NCBI RefSeq assembly: GCF_900659865.1 | Contig: NZ_LR213771.1 | Span: 1 to 64,000 of the forward strand | Reading direction: 5' to 3' | Source: Hyella patelloides LEGE 07179 | Lineage (GTDB): Bacteria > Cyanobacteriota > Cyanobacteriia > Cyanobacteriales > Xenococcaceae | Length of the DNA: 64,000 nt | In this document: positions 36,324-45,231 of the stretch, piece by piece | Layout: every line of letters starts with the position of its first letter | Position numbering within the stretch: position 1 is the stretch's first letter | The notes under the pieces: generated by a model | Told to the model about the DNA's origin: nothing | Databases searched by the model: none | Seen by the model: only the letters and a program-made list of their open reading frames with translations | Position numbers and translations under genes: made by a program

Positions 36324-37076
36324 ATGACAAATAAAGCAAAGATAGATTCAGAAGAAAAGGGACAAGAATTTTTACAAGAAATTTTTTCTGATGTCCAAGA
36401 ATACCTTAACGGTAAATTCAAAAGAAACAAAAAATCTACTCATAATGGCAAGCAAGGAGAAGCAACCGAGCAAGCTTTTATTAAATTATTAAGGGAGTAT
36501 TTACCCAAACGCTACGCAATTGAAAGTGGAATAATAATTGATAGTCTTGGAAAGACTAGCGATCAAATTGATATTGTAATTTTCGATCCTCAGTATACTC
36601 CCAAATTATTTATTGAGGATGAGATGAGATTTATTCTCGCTGAATCTGTATATGCAGTTTTTGAAGTCAAGCCCAAAATTAGCAGTAATTTAAAATATGC
36701 AGGAGACAAAGCTGCATCAGTAAGAAAACTACATCGAACTTCTGTTCCAATTCCTCATGCTGGTGGAACTTATCCAGCAAAACCTTTATTTAAGATAGTT
36801 TGTGGAATTTTGGCTATTAATAATGGCTATTCTGGTGGTTTTAAAGGTACTTTTCTTGAAAATCATTATAAATTAAATGATGAGCAAAAATTAGATTGTG
36901 GCTTGGCTGTTTCAGGCGATCATTTCGATTTCTTTGACTCTTATCCAAAAATAATCAACGAACAAAGTGAAAAAGCTGTTATGTATTTTATTTTTAGGCT
37001 GCTTGGCAAACTTCAATCATTAGGGACAGTACCAGCTATAGATTGGAATGCTTACGCACAGCATTTGTCTAGTTAA
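36324..37076 (+). CDS. DUF6602 family nuclease-like protein
   Basis: 250 residues. GKQGEATEQAFIKLLREYLP, then SDQIDIVIFD and YAVFEVKPKI, give the E...D...ExK pattern of a PD-(D/E)XK nuclease fold, as in DUF6602. The target is unknown. It stands between the toxin-antitoxin pair and the type III-A operon, which suggests a defence role by location. The 269-bp gap after it shows no gene. Confidence 0.7.
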   Translation: MTNKAKIDSEEKGQEFLQEIFSDVQEYLNGKFKRNKKSTHNGKQGEATEQAFIKLLREYLPKRYAIESGIIIDSLGKTSDQIDIVIFDPQYTPKLFIEDEMRFILAESVYAVFEVKPKISSNLKYAGDKAASVRKLHRTSVPIPHAGGTYPAKPLFKIVCGILAINNGYSGGFKGTFLENHYKLNDEQKLDCGLAVSGDHFDFFDSYPKIINEQSEKAVMYFIFRLLGKLQSLGTVPAIDWNAYAQHLSS

Positions 37077-37345
37077 AAAAATATAATTTATATCTCTTAG
37101 ATACATATTAGAATCTGGGAGATACGAAGTTTTATTAAACATTGCTCGATTCTGCATAAAATTGCATCGTTTTCTTCGAGTTATATACAGAGCCTAAATA
37201 TGCACAATTTTAATAATAGGCTTAAATCGAACGAAATATAAATAAAAAAGATATTTTTAAATTATAAATATGAAATACGGTTACTTTTGATAGATAGAAA
37301 TCAAACTTTCTCAATTCTCCCAAAATACAAGCAGCCTTAAATTCA

Positions 37346-39646
37346 ATGTCTGATTCTTTGGTTATTCCCTCTGCATTAAAAATTCTTCAGCACGCTGTTA
37401 AGCTTTTGTTTACTAATGCTGGTATGAGCATACCTGAGAATTGTTCTGTAGAAGATGATTTCACCGATATAATAAGTTTGTCAGATAATTCCGAAATTAA
37501 AGCTTTGCGAGTACTTTTTGATCGCATCAAGCTAGATCGAGGGCAGAGTGAAAATCATTATTGGATACCAAGAGAAATCGACAACGAAAAACCCAATATT
37601 CCTTATCCTCAAAATATACAACCGACATCAGAAGATATCAGAAAATATCTAGAAACATCATGCCAAGAAATAAGAACCCTTCTCGAGCGAGATGAAAATT
37701 GGCAAAATGAATCCCTACTGGCTTTAATTATCGAAAAATACGGCTCATTTATCGCTTTAGATGATGAAGATGTAGCATTTGTCGATTTAATACGATCTAC
37801 TGCTGCTGTATCTACTGCATTAACCAAAAATCCCGATGCCAAAAAATTAAGTCTGATTGTGGGAGATTTATCTGGAGTGCAGAAATTCATCTATACCATT
37901 TCTAGTGCTGGTGCGCTCAAGTCTCTGCGTGCGCGTAGTTTCTATTTGGAATTGGTAACAGAAGAAATAGTACAACAACTATTAGAAGAATTAAAATTAC
38001 CTCGTACCAACATTATTTTTGCTGGTGCAAGTAAGCTTTATATCTTGGCAACAGATTCAGATAAAACCAAACAAGCTGTCGAAGAAATAGGTAACAAGTT
38101 TAATCAATGGTTGAAGGATGAGTTTCAGGGTAAGGTATTCCTGGCTTTAGATAGCTATGAATTTGAAGTAGCAAAAGTATCAAACAACGAATTTGCTGAA
38201 GTTTGGTCAAAAGCTAATAAGAATTTAGATGGATTGCGATCGCAAAAATTCAGACAAGAACTATCAGATTTACTTACCCCACAACCTGCCTACGAACCCT
38301 GTAAAGTATGTCATCGAGATGATGTAGAAAATCTAAAACCATTAGGTGATGATAGTGATGTTGAAGCCTGTGGTATTTGTCGCCGATTATATCGTTTGGG
38401 CGGACAATTAAGAGATGTTAAAGCGATAGTGCGATCGCAAGATAGAACTCTTTCTTCTAAAAAGTATCTTCAGTTTAAATTGAGCAAAACAGAAATTCAT
38501 TACTACCATCTCTTTGATGATATTAGCGAAGCCAAGAAAAAAGCCGAGCGAGGCAAATTATTCTTAATTAATAACTGGAATATTAATGATTATGTTGGTT
38601 TAGATGCCACACCTCTTTTCCTTGGTAATTACTCCCAAAAAAGTAAAGACGATCCCAAAGCATTTGCAACAGCCGAAGAATTAGCCAAAGCATCTCAAGG
38701 AATTGAGCGAGTTGCTTCTCTGAGAATGGATGTAGATAATTTAGGCAAAATTTTTGCAACAGGATTAGGAGAAAAACAAACTTTACCTCAGATAGCGGGT
38801 TTATCTCGGCAGATGACTTACTTTTTTAAAGTATATCTAAACAGTTTGGCAGAAGATCGAGACAATAATCTTCCCCAAAATGAAAATTACACAAAAATAG
38901 ATTTACCGAAAAAAGGCGAAAAGCGCGACAATCTCTTATTTATATATGCAGGTGGTGACGACTTATTTATCAGTGGTGCGTGGAATGAAGTAGTAGAATT
39001 TAGCTTTGATGTCGATCAATCTTTTCGGGCATATACTGGCTACAACCCAGATATTACTATCTCCGCAGGGATTAGTCTTGCTGTACCTAAATATCCCCTC
39101 TACCAAGCAGCAGAAGATTCAGGGGATGCAGAAGAAGCAGCCAAAGGAAATGGGCGTGATAGCTTGACGTTATTTGGTGAAACTTTTAAATGGGATGAAT
39201 GGTTAGGAAATAAAGAGAATATTCGGGTTTCCATTGAGCAAAAAACTCAAATGGAAAATTTATCTGAAAAGGAAAAAGAAATCATAGATTATTTAAAAGC
39301 AGAAGATTATCCCGATTTATGGGGAGTTTTTTCGTTCGTAAAACAATTAGAATACCAAAAAATAGGAACAGATTATACACGAAACTTTGTCCGTAATCTA
39401 CTGAATACTGCTCAATTACAGGAACAAAAACTTGAAGAAATTGAACAAAAAAGAAGAGATAAATTGTATCCCTTTGAAGATAAAGACCTTAAATATTACT
39501 TGCATTTACCCCAGATTGCTTATACGTTAGCAAGATTAGAAAAAAATGTCAAAATCAAAGATGATTTTAGGAAGTCCTTGAAAAATCCACGCAATGCGCC
39601 TTATTATAGGGCGATCGCAACTTGGATAGAATTATTAAACCGTTAG
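37346..39646 (+). CDS. cas10: type III-A CRISPR effector large subunit Cas10/Csm1
   Basis: 766 residues. The palm polymerase/cyclase motif YAGGDDLF (Gly536-Asp539) should make cyclic oligoadenylates on target RNA binding. A zinc-binding region with C319xxC322 and a later CxxC (about 345-348) and the signature GDLSGVQKFIYTISSAGALK followed by SLRARSFYLEL are typical of Csm1. I find no HD motif in the first 160 residues, so the single-strand DNase activity of classic Csm1 is probably absent. First cas gene of the operon; the start ATG has no strong ribosome site. Confidence 0.93.
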   Translation: MSDSLVIPSALKILQHAVKLLFTNAGMSIPENCSVEDDFTDIISLSDNSEIKALRVLFDRIKLDRGQSENHYWIPREIDNEKPNIPYPQNIQPTSEDIRKYLETSCQEIRTLLERDENWQNESLLALIIEKYGSFIALDDEDVAFVDLIRSTAAVSTALTKNPDAKKLSLIVGDLSGVQKFIYTISSAGALKSLRARSFYLELVTEEIVQQLLEELKLPRTNIIFAGASKLYILATDSDKTKQAVEEIGNKFNQWLKDEFQGKVFLALDSYEFEVAKVSNNEFAEVWSKANKNLDGLRSQKFRQELSDLLTPQPAYEPCKVCHRDDVENLKPLGDDSDVEACGICRRLYRLGGQLRDVKAIVRSQDRTLSSKKYLQFKLSKTEIHYYHLFDDISEAKKKAERGKLFLINNWNINDYVGLDATPLFLGNYSQKSKDDPKAFATAEELAKASQGIERVASLRMDVDNLGKIFATGLGEKQTLPQIAGLSRQMTYFFKVYLNSLAEDRDNNLPQNENYTKIDLPKKGEKRDNLLFIYAGGDDLFISGAWNEVVEFSFDVDQSFRAYTGYNPDITISAGISLAVPKYPLYQAAEDSGDAEEAAKGNGRDSLTLFGETFKWDEWLGNKENIRVSIEQKTQMENLSEKEKEIIDYLKAEDYPDLWGVFSFVKQLEYQKIGTDYTRNFVRNLLNTAQLQEQKLEEIEQKRRDKLYPFEDKDLKYYLHLPQIAYTLARLEKNVKIKDDFRKSLKNPRNAPYYRAIATWIELLNR

Positions 39647-39661
39647 TCTAAATACAACATC

Positions 39662-40225
39662 ATGACTGCAACCAATGTTAAGCAAAAGCTAACTTTTGAA
39701 GAATACTTAAATTATGACGATGGAACTGATAATCGTTATGAATTTGTAGATGGAGAATTGCTTTTAATGAATCCGCCGATGGGTCGTCATGCTCTAATTA
39801 TTAGACTAATTAGTAAGGTTTTTGAGGCAGAGATTGAGCGATTGACTTTAAATTGGCTTGCTCTAAGTGACATTGGTGTTCGTACTACTTTTAATCGTTC
39901 TAGAATTCCTGATTTAAGTGTTGTAACGCGAGAACAAATTGAACCATATATTGATGTTTCGGCAGTATTAGAAACTCCTCCTGTTTTAGTTGTGGAGGTT
40001 GTTAGCCCAGAGTCAGTTAATCGAGATTATCGTTATAAGCGATCTGAATATGCAGCAGCAGAAATTCCTGAATATTGGATTATCGATCCTGAAGAGAAAA
40101 AGGTAACTGTATTAGAGTTAGTCGAGGGTTTTTATGAGGAACAAGTTTATAACAATAATGAGCAAATTGTATCGCCTACTTTTCCAGAGTTGGCTTTAAC
40201 TGTCGAGCAATTATGGAATGCTTGA
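39662..40225 (+). CDS. Uma2 family (DUF820) putative nuclease inside the csm operon
   Basis: A 187-residue PD-(D/E)XK-like Uma2 protein: LTFEEYLNYDDGTDNRYEFV at the start, RIPDLSVV and VLVVEVVSPES at the active site region, and YAAAEIPEYWIIDPEEKKVT. It starts 15 bp after csm1 and lies 85 bp before csm2, splitting the effector operon. Uma2 genes are multicopy and mobile-like in cyanobacteria. A functional link to CRISPR is uncertain. Confidence 0.88.
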   Translation: MTATNVKQKLTFEEYLNYDDGTDNRYEFVDGELLLMNPPMGRHALIIRLISKVFEAEIERLTLNWLALSDIGVRTTFNRSRIPDLSVVTREQIEPYIDVSAVLETPPVLVVEVVSPESVNRDYRYKRSEYAAAEIPEYWIIDPEEKKVTVLELVEGFYEEQVYNNNEQIVSPTFPELALTVEQLWNA

Positions 40226-40310
40226 TTTTTAGAAAATTTGCTAAAAGAATTGCGATCGCGCATTTTTACTTTTTGAACAAAAATATTAACTTTTTGAATA
40301 AAACGAAAGT

Positions 40311-40853
40311 ATGAATCAATCTTTAAATAAACCTTATAAAAAATCGATAAATACAAATAGAAATCAAATTAAAGAGAAAAAGAAAAAAATTGAATATTCA
40401 AGCAAAAAAGAAAATGATAACGAGCGCGAAATGATTACTAAAGAAATTATTAAAACAATTGAAAAATCTAAAAATGGTTTGCATGAATATAAAGTTCGTC
40501 CCCTTGTTGAAGATACAGAAAAATTTAGCGACCACCTCAAAAAATACGGATTAAAAACTAATCATTTGCGTCGATTTTTGGATTCACTAAAACAACTAAA
40601 GGCTCGTTTAGCAAAAACAGGAAAAATTGAAGATATTCAAGACGATCTTTATTTTTTACAACCTCAACTTGCTTTTGCTGCTGCTCGAAAAAAACAAGAA
40701 ATGAGGAAAGGGGACTCATTAAATCCCGCTCAAGATTTTTGTAATGTCGTCACAGCAGGAATCAAAAAAGTACATTCTGAAAAAGATTTTTATCGTTTGG
40801 TACAGCTTGTAGAAGCAATAATTGCCTATCACAAAGCAGCAGGTGGAGACTAA
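40311..40853 (+). CDS. csm2: type III-A effector small subunit Csm2
   Basis: Small helical backbone subunit of the Csm complex. The 180 residues comprise a Lys/Asn-rich N-terminal extension of about 45, then the Csm2 domain (TNHLRRFLDSLKQLKARLAK, FLQPQLAFAAARK, LVQLVEAIIAYHKAAGG). The conserved FL.PQLAYAAAR-type signature supports the call. A start at the internal ATG 40431 (MITKEIIKT) is possible and would remove the low-complexity leader. It ends 4 bp before csm3. Confidence 0.88.
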   Translation: MNQSLNKPYKKSINTNRNQIKEKKKKIEYSSKKENDNEREMITKEIIKTIEKSKNGLHEYKVRPLVEDTEKFSDHLKKYGLKTNHLRRFLDSLKQLKARLAKTGKIEDIQDDLYFLQPQLAFAAARKKQEMRKGDSLNPAQDFCNVVTAGIKKVHSEKDFYRLVQLVEAIIAYHKAAGGD

Positions 40854-40857
40854 AATA

Positions 40858-41919
40858 ATGCCTAGATTAATTAAACCCAAAAAACTATTTGGTAAGTTTT
40901 TTATTACTGTAGATATTGTTATTGAAACAGGTTTACACATAGGAGGAGGAGGAGAAACATTAGATATTGGAGGATTAGATCATTCTGTAATCCGCGATCC
41001 TATTTCTCGTCATCCCTACATTCCAGGCTCATCTTTAAAAGGTAAACTTAGGTCTATTTTAGAACGCTTAGAAAATAAACCAGTCAATCGTCCTGGTGGA
41101 AGTGGTACTTATCGTTATGAAAGTGACGATCTCGAAGAAGGTTATTCGGAAATTGGCGAACAATCGAATAAACAAACAATAAAATTTAAAGGTGCAAAAA
41201 ATTGCCCTGTCAGTAGAATTTTTGGTTCTACAGGAGTTTCTTGTTGGGTGAAAAAATCTATCTGTGAAGAGCAAGATTTAGAACTTGTTAAATCTGAAGA
41301 GCGGAATGATTTAGGTAATAATGAAAAATATGTTTTTGTTAAAGGACGTAGCTCTACTGCACGTTTAATAGTTAGAGATGCTTATTTAACTGATAACTCT
41401 GCAAAATTGCTCGAAAAAATTGATACTGGTTTATACATGACCGAGTGGAAGTTTGAAAATGGGATAGATCGTATTACTGCTGCTGCTAATCCTAGACAGG
41501 TAGAAAGAGTTCCTAAAGATTCGGAGTTTGAAGTAGAGCTAGTTTATACGGTAGAAGATTTTACTGATGAAGAACAAAATTCAGGACAGCTTATAAATAG
41601 AGCAGAAATTTTTACGGAAGCACATAGAGATATTAAAAATATTCTTCGAGCCATGATGGTATTAGAAGATGATGGATTGGGTGGAAATATTTCTCGTGGT
41701 TACGGCAAAATCAGTTTTAAAAATTGGAAATTTCAATACAAAAACTATCAAGACTTTAATAACGATCCTTTACAGCCATTGTCATCAAAAGAATTAAGCG
41801 CATCTATAGAAGCTAAAGTTACTAACCAATTGCCAGCTAAATTTCCTGAGATTCAAGCACTATTACCAACAATTGAACAATCAAAGTTAGATAGTGAAGA
41901 AAATGAAGATAGCGTATGA
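40858..41919 (+). CDS. csm3: type III-A backbone RNase Csm3
   Basis: RAMP backbone subunit that cuts target RNA every six bases. 353 residues. The catalytic aspartate equivalent to Asp33 of streptococcal Csm3 is Asp41 in IGGLDHSVIRD. HPYIPGSSLKGKLRS is the RAMP signature, and GLGGNISRGYGKI the glycine-rich loop. I start at the ATG following AGGTGGAG, not at an upstream TTG that would overlap csm2. The C-terminal 30 residues are variable. Overlaps csm4 by ATGA. Confidence 0.93.
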   Translation: MPRLIKPKKLFGKFFITVDIVIETGLHIGGGGETLDIGGLDHSVIRDPISRHPYIPGSSLKGKLRSILERLENKPVNRPGGSGTYRYESDDLEEGYSEIGEQSNKQTIKFKGAKNCPVSRIFGSTGVSCWVKKSICEEQDLELVKSEERNDLGNNEKYVFVKGRSSTARLIVRDAYLTDNSAKLLEKIDTGLYMTEWKFENGIDRITAAANPRQVERVPKDSEFEVELVYTVEDFTDEEQNSGQLINRAEIFTEAHRDIKNILRAMMVLEDDGLGGNISRGYGKISFKNWKFQYKNYQDFNNDPLQPLSSKELSASIEAKVTNQLPAKFPEIQALLPTIEQSKLDSEENEDSV

Positions 41920-43016
41920 ATAATTGGAGGTTAGTTAAACTTAATTTTGGCAAAAATGTAGCTCATTTTGGTGAGTTAGGAATTGGTATTGAAGAAACAA
42001 GCGAGCGAGTTTATTCTGACACCTTATTTAGTGCTTGGATTAACGCTTATGCAAAGTTAAGAGGTAAAGAATCTGTATCTGAAATATTGGAGCAATTTCT
42101 AGATATAGATAATATTCCCTTTAGTTTAAGTTCTACTTTCATTTATCAACAACCTCAAAAAGAAACAAAAACAATTTATTACTTACCTCGTCCTCTATGT
42201 TTGCCATCAGGATATCCTACAGAAGAAGAGGGAGGCGATCTTGCTTTTTTCAAAACTTTTAAAAAGCTAAAATATTTACCAATAGATATTTGGCAACGTT
42301 GGTATCAAGGGAATGGCTTTTCCGAAAACGACCGTAATGAATTGATTGTTAAAACTATTAAAAGTGCAAATACTTCTCAGGTATTAACAAAAGCTGGAAC
42401 TTTCCAATACAAAGATAATTATAAATTCAGTAAATTACCTAAAGTTAGTATTGACCGCGTAACTCATGCAAGCAATTTCTATCATACGGGATTCGTGCAG
42501 TATAGATGGGAAGAAAATTATAGTTCTGGTCTTTACTTTTTAGTAAACTTTCTTGATTCAGAATGGGAAAATACTTTTTTTGAAGTTTTGGAATTTTTAG
42601 GCGATGAAGGTCTTGGCGGAGAACGTTCTAGTGGTGCTGGGAGATTCCAATACACTAGAAAGAAAACTCTGTCGAAACAATGGAATAAAGTGCTTAAATT
42701 TAATCAGTCCAGTTATCACAGTCTTCTTAGTCTATTTTGGACAGATGATTCTTTTCATCTACAACAGCTACTTGGAGAAGAAGATAAACCTATTGCTAGT
42801 TATGAACTAAAAGAACGAGGTGGTTGGATTGGTTCTTATTCTTCAGATGGTCGTCAATTAAGAAGAAAAAAAGTTCATATGTTTGCAGAGGGTTCTGTAT
42901 TTTCTAAAATTCCCCGAGGTAAATTAGCTAATGTAAAGCCTCAAGGTTTTAACGATCATAATGTTTATCGTAGTGGTATTAGCCTCAGTCTTCCTATAAA
43001 AATCTTGATTAAGTAA
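41916..43016 (+). CDS. csm4: type III-A effector subunit Csm4
   Basis: Cas5-group RAMP that holds the crRNA 5' tag next to Cas10. It has 366 residues: RLVKLNFGKNVAHFGELGIG at the start, YSDTLFSAWINAY, SIDRVTHASNFYHTGFVQY and the glycine-rich GDEGLGGERSSGAGRFQY. Start overlaps the csm3 stop by four bases; csm5 begins 2 bp after its stop. Intact. Confidence 0.92.
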   Translation: MNNWRLVKLNFGKNVAHFGELGIGIEETSERVYSDTLFSAWINAYAKLRGKESVSEILEQFLDIDNIPFSLSSTFIYQQPQKETKTIYYLPRPLCLPSGYPTEEEGGDLAFFKTFKKLKYLPIDIWQRWYQGNGFSENDRNELIVKTIKSANTSQVLTKAGTFQYKDNYKFSKLPKVSIDRVTHASNFYHTGFVQYRWEENYSSGLYFLVNFLDSEWENTFFEVLEFLGDEGLGGERSSGAGRFQYTRKKTLSKQWNKVLKFNQSSYHSLLSLFWTDDSFHLQQLLGEEDKPIASYELKERGGWIGSYSSDGRQLRRKKVHMFAEGSVFSKIPRGKLANVKPQGFNDHNVYRSGISLSLPIKILIK

Positions 43017-43018
43017 AT

Positions 43019-44198
43019 ATGCTAACTTCTAATATTGTTCTAGAAAAAGACAAGGCTTTTGAAATCAAAGTAATTGAACTCACTTGTCCTAATTCACTAA
43101 TTCATATTGGCTCGGAAGTATCAAAACTCAATCCTTTTGAATATGTTAAAGATAACGATCGTGTTTACTATCCAAATCAGTCAGCCTTAATTAAATCTTT
43201 GCATCAAAGAGGTCGCTTAAAAGATTACATTCATAAAATAGAAACTGGAGAAGAAATCGCATTACTATTACAAGACACTTTTGGAGATTGGAAAAATCTA
43301 AGATCTGTTGATAATGAACTTATTTTTCCCCGCAATAAAAGAATTAAGAGATGGACAAATAAGGAAATTAAAGACATACGTCCGATGATTCGTAACGGCA
43401 GAGGAGAATTATATATTCCAGGTTCTTCAATTAAAGGTGCAATCAGAACCGCGATCGCTTATCATATAATCAATCATGAAGATACATATCAAGTTCTTGA
43501 AACTAAAAGAATTAGCGCGATAGAAAAAACATTACGAGAAAAGTTAAACACAGAAGAAAATAAATTAAAATTCAAAAAGAAACAAAAATTTGCTGACGAT
43601 AAATTATTTATGGAAAGCATATTTTCTGATTTCCAGCTTATTTATAAAGGTCATACAGCATTTGGAAAAACTGATATATCAAATACAGATTTTATGCGTG
43701 CTATTCAAATAACTGACACTAAATCTATTATTAAACAAAAAAACCATAATTTATCTGTTGTCCCAGAAGTAATTATCTGTAGTCACGATCGAGATAATAG
43801 AGCAAAATAATGTAACTCAAAATATTATTGATATTTGCCGAGATTTTGCTCAAGCACAATGGAATTATGAGCGTCATTACTGGTTACATAATAATTGGAA
43901 AAATAATCTAAATGCTAAAGATACAAATGGAGAAAAAATTGATTTATATTTAGATGATATACGAAAATTTTATCACCAAGAAAAATGTCCTTACAATCTT
44001 CGTCTTGGTTGGGGAGGTGGTTTGTCTGGAACTACTATTAGCTCTTTACTACAAAAAGATATTGTAGAAAGTATTAGGGATACTTGCGGAAAAGAAGCAC
44101 CAGGTTTTGAAGCACCAAAATCTAGAAGAGTTATTGCCGATCGAGATCGAGAAATTCGCTATGTCCCTGGTTGGGTTAAATTAACTGAAAAATCATAA
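43019..44198 (+). pseudogene. csm5: type III-A effector subunit Csm5, split by a frameshift
   Basis: The crRNA 3'-end RAMP of the Csm complex, read in two frames. The first 263 residues (VIELTCPNSLIHIGSEVSKL, then GRGELYIPGSSIKGAIRTAI) end at TAA 43808-43810. The remainder, NNVTQNIIDICRDFAQAQWN to RYVPGWVKLTEKS, continues in the +1 frame, with the glycine-rich LRLGWGGGLSGTTISS, to TAA at 44196-44198. Together they give about 390 residues, normal for Csm5. Removing one A from the run at 43804-43807 restores the frame. The change lies between 43768 and 43810. It may be a real mutation, recoding or a base error. The TAATG junction with cas6 is retained. Confidence 0.85.
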
Positions 44199-44965
44199 TG
44201 CTCATCCGCTCCACTTGGACATTAACTACTAAAGAAACTGCTGTAATTCCCCGTTCCTATTGCCTCGAACTAGTCAAACAGCTACATCAGCAAATGGGCT
44301 TGGAAATCGGGACAGAACAAATTCCCAGTACAACTTTTTCGGGATTATTAGGTTATTACACTAGTTCCCAAGATTTTTATAGTTTTCTCCCCAATGAAAC
44401 CTATCAACTATCTCTTTCAGGATTAACCGAAAATAGTAGTAAGGCGATCGCAAATTTAGACTTATCCAATTCTCTAGAATTTCTCGGTGCAAAATTCATA
44501 GTAAGCGATCGCCAAAAGGAAATTACTAGCTACGATCGCTTATACACAGAATTAGTCGCCGAAGAACCAGAACCCATTAGATACTTTAGTTTGAAATTTC
44601 TTTCACCTACCAGTTTTTCGTCCCAAGGAAGCTATTTACCTTTACCAGTTCCCAGCTTAATGCTACGTAGTTGGTTAGAAAAATGGAATCATTTTGCCCC
44701 AATCTATTTAGGTGGAGACGAGTTAGTCAGCTATCTCAGTCAAGCTATAAGAATTAAACGCCATCGGCTACAAACTCGCAATTTTCAGATTCATCGTGGC
44801 TATGTTACTGGATTTACAGGCAGTATAGACTTACAACTACCTTATAAGGTCGAACCATTAATTGCCAATGTCGCCCATCTCCTAATTCAATATGCAGCCT
44901 TTTCGGGTACGGGTATGAAAACTCGTTTGGGTATGGGTCAAACTATTACTTGTTCTGATAAATAA
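44198..44965 (+). CDS. cas6: Cas6 CRISPR endoribonuclease, short form
   Basis: A second Cas6, 255 residues, without the helix-turn-helix tail of the Cas6 at 27.5 kb. Shared landmarks are FLSPTSFSSQGSYLPLPVPS, LEKWNHFAP, GYVTGFTGSIDLQL and the glycine-rich FSGTGMKTRLGMGQT. The start overlaps the csm5 stop (TAATG). End of the csm operon; no cas1 or cas2 follows. Confidence 0.93.
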   Translation: MLIRSTWTLTTKETAVIPRSYCLELVKQLHQQMGLEIGTEQIPSTTFSGLLGYYTSSQDFYSFLPNETYQLSLSGLTENSSKAIANLDLSNSLEFLGAKFIVSDRQKEITSYDRLYTELVAEEPEPIRYFSLKFLSPTSFSSQGSYLPLPVPSLMLRSWLEKWNHFAPIYLGGDELVSYLSQAIRIKRHRLQTRNFQIHRGYVTGFTGSIDLQLPYKVEPLIANVAHLLIQYAAFSGTGMKTRLGMGQTITCSDK

Positions 44966-44999
44966 TTTTTGTAGAGATTCAATCTAGTATTTATTGGCG

Positions 45000-45202
45000 A
45001 TCGCCTAAAATAGCATCGGGAATATGATGCGCTAGCCATTCCTCTTCTGTAATCTCAATTCCATACTCAGCACAAAACTTGACTTTATCGGTAGCTACAT
45101 TAGTATTACTTCTATCAATAGTACGACAAAAGTTACTAACTTTATTGTTATTTATACTAAAATTACCAAGTTTATTGCTAAGTTACTAACTTTATTGTTA
45201 TT
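45000..45202 (-). pseudogene. remnant of a small gene with a 50-bp direct duplication
   Basis: On the minus strand a frame reads FCRTIDRSNTNVATDKVKFC, then AEYGIEITEEEWLAHHIPDA, and stops near 45000, but it has no start codon. AGTTACTAACTTTATTGTTATT occurs at 45131-45152 and again at 45181-45202, so the 5' end has probably been scrambled by duplication. The family is not recognised. Confidence 0.4.
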
Positions 45203-45231
45203 CTACAATTTATTTCTAAGTTCCTTTGTAC

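Noticed and set aside
40822-40857. A longer Csm3 starting at an upstream TTG
   Set aside because: It would overlap csm2 and adds residues absent from Csm3; the ATG at 40858 has a ribosome site (AGGTGGAG).
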